Below, piece by piece: positions 27,192 to 38,407 of a DNA stretch of 64,000 bases (its first letter is position 1; each line of letters begins with the position of its first letter). Under the pieces are notes generated by a model. The model was given only the letters and a program-made list of their open reading frames with translations, searched no databases and was not told the DNA's origin. The DNA is from Cohnella rhizoplanae (GTDB lineage Bacteria; Bacillota; Bacilli; Paenibacillales; Paenibacillaceae): NCBI RefSeq assembly GCF_948329515.1, contig NZ_CAOJCN010000001.1, positions 428,766 to 492,765 of the forward strand, given 5' to 3'. A program made the position numbers and the translations under genes.

Positions 27192-30005
27192 GTGGAAGGG
27201 AAGGCCTGGCATCAGCTAAGCGAAGACGAGCTAGCGGTATTGCTCCAGACGAATACGAAGGAAGGCCTGGCGCCGAGCGCCGCGCAGGAGAGGCTGGCGG
27301 GACACGGCAAGAACGAGCTGGCGGAGAAGCGCAGGGAGTCTCCGATCAAGCTGCTGCTCAATCAATTCAAAGACTTTATGGTGCTCGTGCTGGCGGGGGC
27401 GACGGTCGTGTCCGGCTTGCTCGGCGAGATGCTCGACGCGCTCACGATCATCGCGATCATCGTATTGAACGGCTTGCTCGGTTTCTACCAGGAATTCAGG
27501 GCGGAGCGCTCGCTGCGCGCGCTGAAGGAGCTGTCGGCGCCCCATGCCAAGGTCGTGCGCGGGGGCAGCCTCGAGGTAGTGCCCGCGAGCGAGCTGGTGC
27601 CCGGCGATCTCGTCGTGCTCGAGAGCGGAGACCGCGTGCCTGCGGACCTGCGCCTCGTGGAGAGCAGCCAGTGCACGATCGAGGAGGCCGCGCTGACCGG
27701 GGAGTCCGTACCGGCCGCCAAGCACGCGCAGCCGATCTACGCCGCGGAGATGCCGCTCGGCGACCGCAAAAACTGCGCCTATCTCGGCACAATGGTAACG
27801 CGCGGAACCGCAAAAGGCATCGTCGTGCGCACGGGCATGGGCACCGAGATGGGCAAGATTGCCGACCTCATCCAGCAGACGGACGAGGCGGAGACGCCGC
27901 TGCAGCACCGGCTGGAGCAGCTCGGCAAGATTCTGATCGTCGTCGCGCTGGCGCTGACCGTGCTCGTCGTCGTCGCGGGCGTGCTGCATGGACAGCCGAT
28001 GTACGGCATGTTCCTGGCGGGCGTCAGCCTCGCCGTCGCGGCGATTCCCGAAGGGCTGCCCGCGATCGTCACGATCGCGCTGGCCCTCGGCGTGCAGCGG
28101 ATGATCCGCCGCAAGGCGATCGTACGCAAGCTGCCTTCCGTCGAGACGCTGGGCTGCGCCTCCGTTATCTGCTCCGACAAGACGGGGACGCTCACGCAGA
28201 ACAAGATGACCGTCACCAGAGTATGGACCGGCGGCCGGGAGATCGAAGTCACGGGCGAAGGATACGGTCCGGCCGGACAGCTGCTGGAGCGCGGCACGGC
28301 GGTCGACGTCAAGGGAGACGCCTCGCTGCGCAGACTGATTCAGGTCGCGGCGCTGTGCAACAACGCCGAGCTGGCAAGAGCCGATCGGGGAGCGGACGCG
28401 CGCGGTCGCAAGACGGAGCGCGAGGAGGACGAAGCGGCCGAAACGGCCGACTGGCAGGTAAAGGGCGATCCGACGGAGGGGGCGCTCCTGGCGCTCGCGG
28501 CCAAGTCGGGGCTGCCGCGCGCCTCGCTCGAAGCGCTGTACCCGCGCGTGAAGGAATTTCCGTTCGACGCCGACCGCAAACGCATGTCGGTGCTCGTGTC
28601 GCATCAGGGCGGCCGCCTCATATGCAGCAAGGGCGCTCCGGATCTGCTCGTCGATCGGTGCGCGTACGTCCTGTGGGACGGGAAGGTCGTGCCGTTCACG
28701 GGGACGCTCAGGCAGAAGGTGCTGCGCGCGAATGAAGCGATGGCAAACGAGGCGCTGCGCGTGCTTGGGTTCGCGTACCGCGACGCCAAGGGCGGCGAAA
28801 ATTGCGACTCCGAGGATGAAGCGGAGGAGGGTCTCGTCTTCGTCGGCCTCGGCGGCATGATGGATCCGCCGCGTCGCGAGGTGCACGATGCCATCGTCAA
28901 GTGCAAGGCGGCCGGCATCAAGACGGTGATGATCACCGGCGACCATCAGATGACCGCCGAGGCGATCGCGCGCACGCTGGGCATCCTTCCTAGGGACGGT
29001 AAATCGGTCAGCGGCGCGGAGCTGGCGGGCATGACCGACGATCAGCTCGATAAGATCGCGGACGACATCTACGTTTACGCCCGCGTCTCTCCCGAGCACA
29101 AGCTGCGCATCGTGCAGTCGCTGCAGCGCCGCGGCCATGTCGTCGCGATGACCGGCGACGGCGTGAATGACGCGCCGGCGGTCAAGGCGGCGGACATCGG
29201 CATCGCGATGGGCATTACCGGCACCGACGTGACCAAGGAAGCCTCGGCGCTCGTTCTCGCCGACGACAATTTCTCGTCGATCGTCGCCGCAGTCGAAGAA
29301 GGCCGGGGCATCTATGAGAATATCCGCAAGTTCATCCGCTATTTGCTGGCGTCGAACGTCGGCGAGATACTCGTCATGTTTTTCGCGATGATGGCCGCTC
29401 TGCCGCTGCCGTTGATCCCGATCCAGATCCTATGGGTCAATCTGGTCACGGACGGCCTGCCCGCGATGGCGCTAGGCGTCGACCAGGCCGAGAGCGACCT
29501 GATGCGGCACAAGCCGCGCTCGGCCAAAGAGAACATATTCGCGAGGCGCTTAGGATGGAAGATTATCAGCCGCGGCGTGCTGATCGGCGCCTGCACGTTG
29601 GCCGCGTTCGTCATCGCGCTCGGCGGACGGGACGCGGACGCCGCCGCGCTCATCCACGCGCAGAGCGTCGCCTTCGCCACGCTCGTCATGGCGCAGCTGA
29701 TTCACGTTTTCGACTGCCGGAGCTCCCGCTCCATTTTCCATCGCCGATTTTTCGAGAACAAGTTCCTTGTCCTGGCGGTGCTGTCCTCGCTGCTGCTCCT
29801 GCTCGCCGTTCTATATTTCGAGCCGCTGCAGCCGATTTTCAAGACGGTGCCGCTCAATCTCCGGGACTGGGCGCTCGTCTTCGTAGCTGCCGGCATTCCG
29901 ACGTTCGCAATGGGGATCGGCAGCGTGTGGGGCTCCTCGCGCCGCCGCTCGGGCGGACGCGCCTCCTACGGGGGCTCCGGCCGGGTCAAGACCGTCGTCC
30001 GCTGA
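27192..30005 (+). CDS. yloB: calcium-transporting P-type ATPase
   Basis: P2A-type cation pump, 937 residues, in the same place as yloB of B. subtilis. The phosphorylated Asp329 is in SDKTGTLTQNKMT; the actuator has TGESVPA, the nucleotide domain KGAPDLLV, and the hinge TGDGVNDAPAVKAADIG. Membrane segments lie at about 60-100, 245-305 and after 700; PEGLPAIVT in M4 carries calcium-site residues. It pumps calcium out of the cell or into the forespore-related compartment at the cost of ATP. The GTG start at 27192 follows GGGAGGAGG by about 8 bp. Two charged insertions (near residues 398-420 and 535-545) are more Glu/Asp-rich than in most relatives. Confidence 0.93.
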   Translation: MEGKAWHQLSEDELAVLLQTNTKEGLAPSAAQERLAGHGKNELAEKRRESPIKLLLNQFKDFMVLVLAGATVVSGLLGEMLDALTIIAIIVLNGLLGFYQEFRAERSLRALKELSAPHAKVVRGGSLEVVPASELVPGDLVVLESGDRVPADLRLVESSQCTIEEAALTGESVPAAKHAQPIYAAEMPLGDRKNCAYLGTMVTRGTAKGIVVRTGMGTEMGKIADLIQQTDEAETPLQHRLEQLGKILIVVALALTVLVVVAGVLHGQPMYGMFLAGVSLAVAAIPEGLPAIVTIALALGVQRMIRRKAIVRKLPSVETLGCASVICSDKTGTLTQNKMTVTRVWTGGREIEVTGEGYGPAGQLLERGTAVDVKGDASLRRLIQVAALCNNAELARADRGADARGRKTEREEDEAAETADWQVKGDPTEGALLALAAKSGLPRASLEALYPRVKEFPFDADRKRMSVLVSHQGGRLICSKGAPDLLVDRCAYVLWDGKVVPFTGTLRQKVLRANEAMANEALRVLGFAYRDAKGGENCDSEDEAEEGLVFVGLGGMMDPPRREVHDAIVKCKAAGIKTVMITGDHQMTAEAIARTLGILPRDGKSVSGAELAGMTDDQLDKIADDIYVYARVSPEHKLRIVQSLQRRGHVVAMTGDGVNDAPAVKAADIGIAMGITGTDVTKEASALVLADDNFSSIVAAVEEGRGIYENIRKFIRYLLASNVGEILVMFFAMMAALPLPLIPIQILWVNLVTDGLPAMALGVDQAESDLMRHKPRSAKENIFARRLGWKIISRGVLIGACTLAAFVIALGGRDADAAALIHAQSVAFATLVMAQLIHVFDCRSSRSIFHRRFFENKFLVLAVLSSLLLLLAVLYFEPLQPIFKTVPLNLRDWALVFVAAGIPTFAMGIGSVWGSSRRRSGGRASYGGSGRVKTVVR

Positions 30006-30040
30006 CCGCCTTCATCTGTCGCATCTTCATATCTTTTCGA

Positions 30041-30084
30041 AGCCTGCTCCGATCGCGCATCCGGCGTGAAGGAGCAGGCTTTTT
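30041..30084 (+). terminator. terminator after the calcium ATPase
   Basis: AGCCTGCTCC (30041-30050) pairs with GGAGCAGGCT (30071-30080), then four T. Confidence 0.85.
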
Positions 30085-30241
30085 CATATCGCTCCGCGAC
30101 TTCTACGTCATGCTTGCGGCCTGCGTAAAAGTACAAACAAAATTGCGATTCCTGTATGCGCAGGAAGCACGCGTTGCGGTATGATAGGGACACTGGAAGG
30201 ACAGGTCTGACCGGAAAATTTCATACAGGAGGGCTAATCCT

Positions 30242-31072
30242 ATGCAATTTACGAAAATGCACGGCCTCGGCAACGACTTCATCGTGGTGCACGGCGAGCA
30301 GGCGCTACCCGCGGACGCGGCGGAGCGCGCGGTGCGTCTCTGCAACCGATTCTTCGGCATCGGCGCCGACGGTCTCGTGTACATCCTGCCGTCCGATAAC
30401 GCGGACTTCAAGATGCGCATCATCAACTCCGACGGATCGGAAGCCGAGCAATGCGGCAACGCGATCCGCTGCGTCGCCAAGTACGTATACGACAACCGTC
30501 TGATCGAGCGGTCCGAGATCACGATCGAGACGCTGGGGGCAGGCGTGCAGCCCGTACAGCTCGAGGTCGAGGGCGGCCTTGTTCACCGCGTGCGCGTCGA
30601 CATGGGCGAGCCGATCCTGAACGGTCTCGACGTGCCGACGACGATCGACGCCAACCCCGTCATCGGCCAGTCGGCCATCGTCGACGGGCGCGAGTTTAAA
30701 TTCACCGCCGTCTCGATGGGCAATCCGCACGCGGTCATCTACGTGGATGACGCGGTCGGCTTCGACCTGGCGACCTGGGGGCCGAAGCTCGAGACGCACC
30801 CGCTGTTCCCTCGCAAGATCAACGTCGAGTTCGCGAAGGTCAACTCGGCCGAGCAGGTCGACATGCGCGTATGGGAACGCGGCGCGGGACCGACGCTCGC
30901 CTGCGGCACCGGTGCCTGCGCGACCCTCGTCTCCTCCGTGCTGAACGGGCTGACCGGCCGCGCGGCGACGATCTCTCTGGCCGGCGGCGACCTGTTCATC
31001 GAGTGGAACGAGGACAACAACCGCGTCTACATGACCGGTCCGGCCGCAGCGGTGTATACGGGCACGGTCTGA
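30242..31072 (+). CDS. dapF: diaminopimelate epimerase
   Basis: Converts LL- to meso-diaminopimelate for lysine and peptidoglycan cross-links. 276 residues, full length. The two catalytic Cys are Cys71 (QCGNAIRC) and Cys221 (ACGTGAC); HGLGNDF at the N terminus and GNPHAV are also conserved. ATG 30242 has AGGAGG 9 bp upstream. A TATGAT hexamer at 30180-30185 may be its -10 box but lacks a clear -35. It stands alone between two terminators, so it is likely a single-gene unit inside the ylo block, where Bacillus has no dapF. Confidence 0.95.
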   Translation: MQFTKMHGLGNDFIVVHGEQALPADAAERAVRLCNRFFGIGADGLVYILPSDNADFKMRIINSDGSEAEQCGNAIRCVAKYVYDNRLIERSEITIETLGAGVQPVQLEVEGGLVHRVRVDMGEPILNGLDVPTTIDANPVIGQSAIVDGREFKFTAVSMGNPHAVIYVDDAVGFDLATWGPKLETHPLFPRKINVEFAKVNSAEQVDMRVWERGAGPTLACGTGACATLVSSVLNGLTGRAATISLAGGDLFIEWNEDNNRVYMTGPAAAVYTGTV

Positions 31073-31119
31073 TTATCGCGGCAGATCGCGCATGGCGCGG
31101 CATCCGCTTTTTCCAACGC

Positions 31120-31152
31120 AAGAACCCGGACGCGTCCGGGTTCTTCTTCTTT
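31120..31152 (+). terminator. terminator after dapF
   Basis: AAGAACCCGGA (31120-31130) and TCCGGGTTCTT (31135-31145) form a perfect 11-bp stem with loop CGCG, then a T-rich tract. Confidence 0.9.
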
Positions 31153-31276
31153 ACGGGAGGCCCGCGACAGATGCGCCTAGAACGCGAAGGCCATTTTCGC
31201 GCGCGGAGAAGTATGCTACATTAGATAGAACGATTTAACGTCATTCATTCATGCCATAGATAGGATGGGAAGCCTC

Positions 31277-33193
31277 TTGAAACCGGATTTGCGCACAGCG
31301 CTCAGCCAGCGGCCGCTCGTCGGGGACGGCGCGATGGGTACGTACCTGTACCAGCTCGGATTCCCGATCGGCGTCGCGTTCGAAGAATATAACCTGATCA
31401 AGCCCGAGATCATCGTCGAGGTGCACCGCCGGTACGCGGAGGCCGGCGCGGAAGTCCTCGAGACCAACACGTTCGCGGCCCAGTACGGTAACCTGGCGCG
31501 GTTCGGCCTTGAAAAGCGGACGGCGGAAATTAACGCGGCCGGCGTCGCGCTGGCGCGGCAAGCTGGCGGCGAGGCTGCCTACGTGCTTGGCGCGGTCGGC
31601 GCGATCCGGGCCGGACAGCGCAAGAACGCGCGCACGGCCGAGATAACGCGGGACTACGAGGAGCAGATCGGCGCGCTCGTCGGCGCCGGCGCGGACGGCA
31701 TCCTGCTCGAGACGTTCTTCGAGCTCGACGAGCTGATGCTGGCGCTGCGGATCGCCCGCAGGCTGGGCGACCTGCCGGTCCTCTGCCAGTTCGCCGTGGA
31801 CGATCCAGCCTTCACGCGCGACGGCGTGCCCATGGGCGAGGCGTTGAGACGGCTGAAGAACGAGGGGGCGGACGTCGTCGGGTTCAACTGCCGGAGCGGT
31901 CCCAACGGCATCCTGCGCGCGGTGCAGAATATTCCGCTGGATCTCGGGCTGCCGCTCAGCGCCTTCCCGAACGCCGGTCTGCCGGATTACGAGGACGGCA
32001 AAGTCGTGTACTCCGCGACGCCCGCCTACTTCGGCGAGAATGCCAGGACATTCGCGGACAACGGCGTGCGCCTGATCGGCGGCTGCTGCGGAACGACGCC
32101 GGAGCACGTCCGCGCGATCGCGGAGGCGCTGCAGGGCTACGTGCCGTCCGCGACCAGCTCGCTGCGGCCCGCGACGGCCGCGGAGGCGCCGGCGGTGCCT
32201 GCCCGCCAAGCGACCGATACCGCATCGGAGGACGGCGATCAAGAACCGGCCAACATCGTCGAGCTCGTCCGCAAGCGCCACACCGTCATCGTCGAGCTCG
32301 ACCCGCCCAAGGACCTGGACATCGGCCGCTTCATGGCCGGCGCCGCGGCCCTCCGCGACGCGGGCGCGGACGCGCTGACGCTGGCGGACAATTCGCTGGC
32401 TGTCACGCGCATGAGCAACATGGCGCTCGGCGCGCTCGTGCAGGAGCGGGTCGGCATCCGCCCGCTCGTGCACATCGCCTGCCGCGACCGGAACCTGATC
32501 GGCACGCAGTCGCACATGATGGGCTTCGATGCGCTTGGCATCGACCACGTGCTGGCCGTGACCGGAGACCCGGCGAAGTTCGGCGATCTGCCGGGCTCGA
32601 GCTCGGTATACGATCTGACCTCGTTTGAGATCATCAAGATGATCAAGCAGTTGAACGAGGGCGTCGCCTTCTCGGGCCGCGCGCTCAAGCAGAAGGCGAA
32701 GTTCGTCATCGGCGCGGCGTTCAACCCGAACGTCAAGCATCTGGACAAGGCCGTGCAGCGGCTGGAAAAGAAGGTAGCGGCAGGCGCCGACTACATCATG
32801 ACCCAGCCGGTGTACGACGCGGAGCTGATCGAGCGGATCGCCGAGTCGACGAAGCATCTGAATGTGCCGATCTTCATCGGGATCTTCCCGCTGAAAAACG
32901 GGCGCAACGCCGAGTATATGCACAACGAGGTACCCGGCATCCAGTTGTCCGACGCCGTCCGCGAGCGGATGCGCGGTCTTGAGGGGCCGGAGGGATGGGC
33001 CGAGGGAATCGCCATCGCCAAGGAGCTGCTCGATACTGCGATGAAGCATTTCAACGGCATCTATCTGATGACGCCGTTCCTTAATTATGAAATGACGGCA
33101 GAGTTAACGCGATACGTCAGGGAGAAAAGCGGCGCCCATGCCGATAATTGCGGCTGCGCCTCTTGTCCGACTTCCGATTATCAAGTAAAATGA
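31277..33193 (+). CDS. yitJ: bifunctional homocysteine S-methyltransferase / methylene-THF reductase
   Basis: About 638 residues with two enzymes in one chain, as in B. subtilis YitJ. The N-terminal barrel ([15 protein letters not shown]) carries the zinc Cys ligands in FNCRSG and [10 protein letters not shown]. After an Ala/Pro-rich linker near residue 300, the methylenetetrahydrofolate reductase barrel begins at [12 protein letters not shown] and includes [12 protein letters not shown] and [10 protein letters not shown]. It supplies methyl groups for methionine synthesis. The tail has an unusual Cys cluster, CGCASC. TTG 31277 lies 11 bp after AGGATGGGA; ATG 31265 is an alternative whose MGSLL beginning resembles YitJ but which has no well-spaced ribosome site. 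No SAM riboswitch is seen upstream. Confidence 0.9.
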   Translation: MKPDLRTALSQRPLVGDGAMGTYLYQLGFPIGVAFEEYNLIKPEIIVEVHRRYAEAGAEVLETNTFAAQYGNLARFGLEKRTAEINAAGVALARQAGGEAAYVLGAVGAIRAGQRKNARTAEITRDYEEQIGALVGAGADGILLETFFELDELMLALRIARRLGDLPVLCQFAVDDPAFTRDGVPMGEALRRLKNEGADVVGFNCRSGPNGILRAVQNIPLDLGLPLSAFPNAGLPDYEDGKVVYSATPAYFGENARTFADNGVRLIGGCCGTTPEHVRAIAEALQGYVPSATSSLRPATAAEAPAVPARQATDTASEDGDQEPANIVELVRKRHTVIVELDPPKDLDIGRFMAGAAALRDAGADALTLADNSLAVTRMSNMALGALVQERVGIRPLVHIACRDRNLIGTQSHMMGFDALGIDHVLAVTGDPAKFGDLPGSSSVYDLTSFEIIKMIKQLNEGVAFSGRALKQKAKFVIGAAFNPNVKHLDKAVQRLEKKVAAGADYIMTQPVYDAELIERIAESTKHLNVPIFIGIFPLKNGRNAEYMHNEVPGIQLSDAVRERMRGLEGPEGWAEGIAIAKELLDTAMKHFNGIYLMTPFLNYEMTAELTRYVREKSGAHADNCGCASCPTSDYQVK

Positions 33194-33360
33194 ATCAATA
33201 TGGCCTGCCGAGGACCGGACGAAGCTTCAGCCGGGAGCGGCCAGCGTCAAGCGTAATTCCATCGATTGCGGTATGCGGGAACGCGCGGATGGCAACAATG
33301 GTGCCTATCCGGCGTCTTGAAGCCGCTGCCAGCAAGACATGGACCGGAGGGAATAGTGGC

Positions 33361-33621
33361 ATGGCGATCAAGCTGATCAACATCGGATTCGGCAATATCG
33401 TATCGGCGAACCGGATTATCTCCATCGTGAGTCCCGAGTCCGCGCCGATCAAGCGGATCATTCAAGAAGCGCGCGACCGGCATATGCTGATCGACGCGAC
33501 TTACGGCCGCCGCACGCGCGCCGTCATCATTACGGACAGCGATCATGTCATCCTGTCCGCGGTCCAGCCGGAGACGGTGGCGCATCGCCTGTCCACCAAA
33601 GACGACGAACATGACGAGTGA
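33361..33621 (+). CDS. remA: extracellular matrix regulator RemA
   Basis: DNA-binding regulator of 86 residues, closely like B. subtilis RemA (YlzA): [26 protein letters not shown], and [20 protein letters not shown]. RemA activates biofilm-matrix and osmoprotection genes and forms ring-shaped oligomers. It sits directly before gmk as in Bacillus, but yloC, which precedes it there, is missing. ATG 33361 has GGAGGG 11 bp upstream; the frame is open further left without a start that fits the family. Confidence 0.93.
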   Translation: MAIKLINIGFGNIVSANRIISIVSPESAPIKRIIQEARDRHMLIDATYGRRTRAVIITDSDHVILSAVQPETVAHRLSTKDDEHDE

Positions 33622-33634
33622 ATCGGGGAAGTCC

Positions 33635-34270
33635 ATGAACAGAGGTTTGTTGATCGTATTGTCCGGCCCGTCGGGCGTCGGGAAGGGCACCGTCTGCGCC
33701 GCGCTGCGCCGCAAGCTGCCGGACCTGACTTACTCCGTGTCGGCTACGACCCGGTCGCCGCGGGCCGGAGAGGTCGACGGCGTCAATTATTTCTTCAAGT
33801 CGCGCGAGCAATTCAAGGACATGATCGAACGCGACGCGCTGCTCGAGCATGCCGAGTACGTGGGCAACTACTACGGCACGCCGCGGGATTTCGTGGAGAA
33901 GACGCTATCGGAGGGCAAGGACATCATTCTCGAGATCGAGGTCCAGGGAGCCGTCAAGGTGCGGGAGAAATTTCCCGAAGGCGTCCTCGTATTCCTGCTT
34001 CCGCCATCGTTGCAGCAGTTGAAGGACCGGCTTACGGGTCGCGGCACGGAGACGCAGGCTACCATCGATCATCGCCTGTCCGTTGCCGTCGAAGAGATGA
34101 ATCTTCTCGAGCACTATGATTACGCGGTGGTCAATGACGAGATCGACGCGGCTTGCCGCAGGATCGAGAGCATCATGATCGCCGAGCATTGCAAGCGCGA
34201 ACGGTTCCTGCACGATCTTTTCGTCGAGCTCGAGGGCTTGCGGGAAAAACAGAACATACCGGAGAGGTGA
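33635..34270 (+). CDS. gmk: guanylate kinase
   Basis: Phosphorylates GMP to GDP; 211 residues with the P-loop [26 protein letters not shown] for GMP binding, and the lid region [14 protein letters not shown]. Start ATG 33635 has GGGGAAG nearby and gives the usual N terminus [17 protein letters not shown] 33611, overlapping the remA stop, would add 8 residues. Followed 4 bp later by rpoZ. Confidence 0.95.
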   Translation: MNRGLLIVLSGPSGVGKGTVCAALRRKLPDLTYSVSATTRSPRAGEVDGVNYFFKSREQFKDMIERDALLEHAEYVGNYYGTPRDFVEKTLSEGKDIILEIEVQGAVKVREKFPEGVLVFLLPPSLQQLKDRLTGRGTETQATIDHRLSVAVEEMNLLEHYDYAVVNDEIDAACRRIESIMIAEHCKRERFLHDLFVELEGLREKQNIPER

Positions 34271-34274
34271 CTAA

Positions 34275-34511
34275 ATGCTTTATCCATCCATTGACGAGCT
34301 CGTCCGCAAGGTTGACAGCAAGTACACTTTGGTCGTCGCGGCTTCCAAGCGCGCGCGGTCGCTGCGCGAAGGCCAGACGAGCAAGCTGCACGCGCCCAAG
34401 TCCCACAAGGTCGTAGGCGTTGCGCTCGAAGAGATTTTCAAGGACTACATTACGGTCGAAGCGCTCACCGATGAGGACCGCACAGACGAAAAGTACGAAA
34501 ATCAAGGATAA
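34275..34511 (+). CDS. rpoZ: RNA polymerase omega subunit
   Basis: 78 residues, MLYPSIDELVRKVDSKYTLVVAASKRAR with the conserved core AxxRAR..., the usual length in Firmicutes. It helps assemble the beta-prime subunit. The ATG at 34275 follows GGAGAGGTG, 4 bp after gmk, so the pair is translated together. Confidence 0.95.
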   Translation: MLYPSIDELVRKVDSKYTLVVAASKRARSLREGQTSKLHAPKSHKVVGVALEEIFKDYITVEALTDEDRTDEKYENQG

Positions 34512-34520
34512 ACCGGATGC

Positions 34521-34549
34521 AAACAACCCTTCGAGGTTGTTTTTTTTTC
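34521..34549 (+). terminator. terminator/attenuator between rpoZ and coaBC
   Basis: AAACAACC (34521-34528) pairs with GGTTGTTT (34535-34542) around CTTCGA, inside a run of nine or more T. coaBC follows only 30 bp later, so it may only lower read-through. Confidence 0.75.
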
Positions 34550-34575
34550 AGAATTATCAGGGAGGGGCGCTCTAC

Positions 34576-35844
34576 ATGACACATTCGCTCTCGGGCAAGA
34601 CCATCATACTCGGCATTACCGGCGGGATCGCGGCTTACAAGGCGGCTACGCTGTGCAGTCGCCTCGTCGGCCTGGGCGCGAGCGTGCGCGTCATTATGAC
34701 GGAGGGCGCGACGAAGTTCATCGCGCCGCTGACGTTGCAGACACTGTCGCGGCATCCGGTGGCGACGGACGTATTCGACGAACGAGATGCCGCAGTCGTG
34801 CAGCATATCGATTGGGCAGATGCCGCGGATCTCGTCGTGGTGGCCCCGGCCACGGCCAACAGCATTGCGAAGCTGGCGCACGGGATCGCCGACGACATGC
34901 TGAGCACGACGCTGCTTGCGGCGACGGCGCCCGTGCTGATCGCGCCCGCGATGAACGTCCACATGCTCGCGCATCCGGCCGTACAGGACAACCTGGATAC
35001 GCTGGCAAGGCGAGGCGTCCGGTTCATCGAGTCGGGCACGGGCCAGCTTGCCTGCGGGTACGTCGGCAAGGGCAGGCTCGCGGAGCCGGACGAGATCGTG
35101 CAGGCCGTCGTCGAACTGCTGGCCGGCCCCAAGCCGCTCGCCGGCAAGCGCGTGCTCATCACGGCCGGGGGTACGTTGGAGCGGCTCGATCCGGTGCGCT
35201 ACATCACCAATGATTCGTCCGGCAAGATGGGGTTCGCGCTCGCCGAGGAGGCGCGCGCGCTGGGCGCCGAGGTGACGGTAGTGTGGGCTCGTACGGAGCT
35301 GGACCCGCCGCCGGTCGCCGAGGTCGTCCGCGTCGAGTCCGCGCAGGAGATGTACGACGCCGTCATGGCGCGGCTCCCGGCCATGGACGTCGTCATCAAG
35401 GCTGCGGCTGTCGCGGATTACCGTCCGGTGCAGCGCGAGAAGGTCAAGATGAAAAAGGGCCCCGATAAGCTGACGCTGGAGCTCGTGCGCAACCCGGATA
35501 TCCTGCAGGCGATCGGGGATTGGAAGCACCAAGGCGGCGGCGCCGGCACGGGCAAGCCGTACGTCGTCGGGTTCGCCGCCGAGACCGGCGACGTGGAGGG
35601 CTACGCGCTGGACAAGCTGCGGCGCAAACGCTGCGATCTCATCGCGGCGAACGACGTGTCCGAACCGGGCGCGGGCTTCGGCGCGGATACGAACATCCTG
35701 AGCCTGTTCGGCGCCGAAGGCCTCGTCGAATCTCTGCCGCTCCTGTCCAAGCGCGAGGCGGCCGGCCGCCTCTGGCGGATCGTGCTCTCTCGCGCGCCCG
35801 GGCTGCGCGCAGGCGAGGGCGACGGCGGAGGTCCTCGGGCATGA
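34576..35844 (+). CDS. coaBC: phosphopantothenoylcysteine synthetase/decarboxylase
   Basis: Bifunctional coenzyme A biosynthesis enzyme of 422 residues. The N-terminal CoaC flavoprotein half starts KTIILGITGGIAAYKAATL and includes APAMNVHM and GTGQLACGYVGKGRLAEP; the CoaB half begins near residue 195 with RVLITAGGTLERLDPVRYITN. ATG 34576 has GGGAGGGG 8 bp upstream. The stop codon overlaps the priA start (ATGA). Confidence 0.95.
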   Translation: MTHSLSGKTIILGITGGIAAYKAATLCSRLVGLGASVRVIMTEGATKFIAPLTLQTLSRHPVATDVFDERDAAVVQHIDWADAADLVVVAPATANSIAKLAHGIADDMLSTTLLAATAPVLIAPAMNVHMLAHPAVQDNLDTLARRGVRFIESGTGQLACGYVGKGRLAEPDEIVQAVVELLAGPKPLAGKRVLITAGGTLERLDPVRYITNDSSGKMGFALAEEARALGAEVTVVWARTELDPPPVAEVVRVESAQEMYDAVMARLPAMDVVIKAAAVADYRPVQREKVKMKKGPDKLTLELVRNPDILQAIGDWKHQGGGAGTGKPYVVGFAAETGDVEGYALDKLRRKRCDLIAANDVSEPGAGFGADTNILSLFGAEGLVESLPLLSKREAAGRLWRIVLSRAPGLRAGEGDGGGPRA

Positions 35845-38351
35845 ACGTCGCCAGAGTCAGCGTGGACGTGCCGACGCGGGATGCCGACCGGCCGTTCGAT
35901 TATGCGGTACCCGACCACTTGGAAGGATGGATCGAAATCGGCAGCCGGGTGGCGGTGCCCTTCGGCGGCCGTACGCTGCAGGGCATCGTGCTGTCGCTGC
36001 CCGAGGACTCCGAGGTCGACCGCCGGCGGCTGAAGCCGATCGCGGACGTGCTCGACGCCGTGCCGCCGTTGTCCCCGGAGCTCGTGGAGCTGGGCATCTG
36101 GATGAGCGAGCGCTGGCTCTGCCCGCTCACCGTGGCCCTGCAGGCGATGCTGCCGGCCGCGCTCAAGGGCAAGACGGAGAAGTATATATCGGCGTCGCCG
36201 AACGCCGAGTGGTCGCCGCTCGACCGCTTCGAGCAGCCGGAGCTGCTGGAGGCGCTGGAGCGGCATGGCGCGCTCAAGCTGTCCCAGCTGCTGCAGCAGC
36301 ACCCCGAGCGGGCCGCCGCGGTCAAGCGCTGGCTAGCCGAGGGCAAGCTGGAGGAGCGTCAGCAGGTCGAGGACCGCTTGGCGGTCAAGACGGTACTGAC
36401 GGTGATCCCGCCTTCGGAGGCCGAGCTGCGCAGCGCGCTGCTGGCGCTTCCGAACCGGGCGGCCAAGCAGCGGGACGTGCTCGCGTACCTGCTGGCGAAC
36501 CGCGAGCCGATCGCGCAGCAGGCGCTGGCCGAGGCGGCCGGCACCACGACCGCGGTCATCCGCAGCCTCGCGGACAAGGGACTCGTGGAGCTGGCGCCGG
36601 TGACGGTGGAGCGCGATCCCTACGCGGGACGGCGCTTTGCGCCATCCGAGCCGCTCGCGCTGACGCCCGCGCAGCAGCAGGCGTTCGCGCCGATCGCGGA
36701 CGCCGTCGACCGCGAGGCTCACCGGGTGTTCCTGCTGCACGGGGTGACGGGCAGCGGCAAGACGGAGCTGTATCTGCAGGCGATCGACAAGGCCCTGCGC
36801 CAAGGGCGCGAGGCGATCGTCCTCGTGCCGGAGATCGCGCTCACGCCACAGATGGTCGAGCGTTTCAAGAGCCGCTTCGGCGCGCAGGTCGCGGTGCTGC
36901 ACAGCCGGCTTTCGAGCGGCGAGCGCTACGATGAATGGCGCAAGATCCGCGAACGCCGCGCCACCGTGGCGGTCGGCGCGCGATCGGCCGTGTTCGCCCC
37001 TTTTACGCGGCTGGGCCTGATCATTATCGATGAAGAGCACGAGACGACCTACAAGCAGGAAGAAAGTCCGAAGTACCACGCGCGCGACGTCGCCGTCCGG
37101 CGCGGGCAGCTTCACGGCGCCGCGGTCGTGCTCGGTTCGGCGACGCCGTCGCTCGAGACGTACGGCGCGGCGCTCGACATCGCGCCCGGCATCGGGGGAC
37201 GCGGCGAGGAGATCGCGCCCGTGTACGTGCCGCTGCCGGAGCGGGTGGCCGACCGGCCGCTGCCGCGCGTCAGCATCGTGGACATGCGCGAAGAGCTGAG
37301 ACTCGGCAACCGCGCGATGTTCAGCCGTTCGCTGGCGGAGGCGCTGCGTCTGCGGCTCGAGCGTGGCGAGCAGACGGTGCTGCTGCTCAACCGGCGCGGC
37401 TACGCGACGTTCGTCATGTGCCGTTCGTGCGGATATACGGCTGCGTGCCCGCACTGCGACATCGCGCTTACCTACCATCGCGGCTCCCGCAATCTGCGCT
37501 GCCATTACTGCGGTTATTCCGAGCGGGAACCGGAGGCATGCCCGTCTTGCGCCAGCCCGCACATCCGCTTCTTCGGCACGGGGACGCAAAAGGTGGAGGA
37601 GGCGCTCGCGGCCACGTTTCCAGGCATCCGCGTCATTCGGATGGACGTCGACACGACGACGGAAAAGGGCTCCCACGAGCGCTGGCTGACGGAATTCCGA
37701 GAACGGCGTGCGGATGTGCTGCTCGGCACGCAGATGGTCGCCAAGGGGCTCGATTTTCCCCATGTGACCCTCGTCGGCGTGCTCGCGGCGGACGCCGCGC
37801 TGCGGCTGCCGGACTTCCGGGCGGCGGAGCGCACGTTCCAGCTGCTGACGCAGGTGGCGGGGCGGGCCGGAAGGCACGAGCTCCCCGGAGAGGTGATCAT
37901 CCAGACGTACGAGCCCGAGCACGAATCGATCGCCTCCGTCGAGCGTCACGACTTCAGGGGATTCTCGCACCAGGAGCTCCGGCACCGCCGCGCGCTCGGC
38001 TATCCGCCGTACGGACGGCTGCTTACGCTCACGCTTACGCACGAGCAGGTGCCGCTGCTGCTGTCCATGGGACAGACGTTCGCCGCCAAGGTGAGGGAGC
38101 GCGCGGCGGCCGCGGGCATCGCGACGGACGGCAGGGTCGGCCGGGGCGGCGTCGCCGTCGAGGTGCTGGGGCCGGTGCCGTCGCCGCTCGCGCGCCTCAA
38201 GGATCGCTACCGTTTTCAATGTATGATAAAATATCAAGGAAATCCGGATGTCCCCGGCTGGACGGCCGAGGTGCTCAAGGAACTGCAGGAGGGCGCGAAG
38301 CGCCACGGCGTGCAGCTTGGCGTGGACGTCGATCCGCAGATGATGCTGTGA
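35841..38351 (+). CDS. priA: primosomal replication restart helicase PriA
   Basis: 836 residues. The N-terminal DNA-binding domain ([22 protein letters not shown]) is followed by a winged helix, the helicase core with Walker [10 protein letters not shown] and Walker [14 protein letters not shown], two zinc-binding clusters ([13 protein letters not shown] and CHYCGYSE...CPSC), and the C-terminal domain. It reloads the replisome at stalled forks. The start ATG overlaps the coaBC stop, implying coupling. A frame reading further left overlaps coaBC and is not real. Confidence 0.95.
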   Translation: MNVARVSVDVPTRDADRPFDYAVPDHLEGWIEIGSRVAVPFGGRTLQGIVLSLPEDSEVDRRRLKPIADVLDAVPPLSPELVELGIWMSERWLCPLTVALQAMLPAALKGKTEKYISASPNAEWSPLDRFEQPELLEALERHGALKLSQLLQQHPERAAAVKRWLAEGKLEERQQVEDRLAVKTVLTVIPPSEAELRSALLALPNRAAKQRDVLAYLLANREPIAQQALAEAAGTTTAVIRSLADKGLVELAPVTVERDPYAGRRFAPSEPLALTPAQQQAFAPIADAVDREAHRVFLLHGVTGSGKTELYLQAIDKALRQGREAIVLVPEIALTPQMVERFKSRFGAQVAVLHSRLSSGERYDEWRKIRERRATVAVGARSAVFAPFTRLGLIIIDEEHETTYKQEESPKYHARDVAVRRGQLHGAAVVLGSATPSLETYGAALDIAPGIGGRGEEIAPVYVPLPERVADRPLPRVSIVDMREELRLGNRAMFSRSLAEALRLRLERGEQTVLLLNRRGYATFVMCRSCGYTAACPHCDIALTYHRGSRNLRCHYCGYSEREPEACPSCASPHIRFFGTGTQKVEEALAATFPGIRVIRMDVDTTTEKGSHERWLTEFRERRADVLLGTQMVAKGLDFPHVTLVGVLAADAALRLPDFRAAERTFQLLTQVAGRAGRHELPGEVIIQTYEPEHESIASVERHDFRGFSHQELRHRRALGYPPYGRLLTLTLTHEQVPLLLSMGQTFAAKVRERAAAAGIATDGRVGRGGVAVEVLGPVPSPLARLKDRYRFQCMIKYQGNPDVPGWTAEVLKELQEGAKRHGVQLGVDVDPQMML

Positions 38352-38407
38352 GCGCGCATGCATGCCGCTATTTTTTTATAAGATATCGTTGGAAGGTGGG
38401 GATGGCG

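Noticed and set aside
31153..31276. SAM riboswitch upstream of the YitJ-type gene
   Set aside because: The B. subtilis gene has one, but the conserved S-box core and its helices are not found in these 124 bases.
38218..38240. GTATGATAAAAT inside priA as a GntR site or promoter for def
   Set aside because: Only half of the operator word is present and it lies in coding sequence; def is probably co-transcribed with priA.
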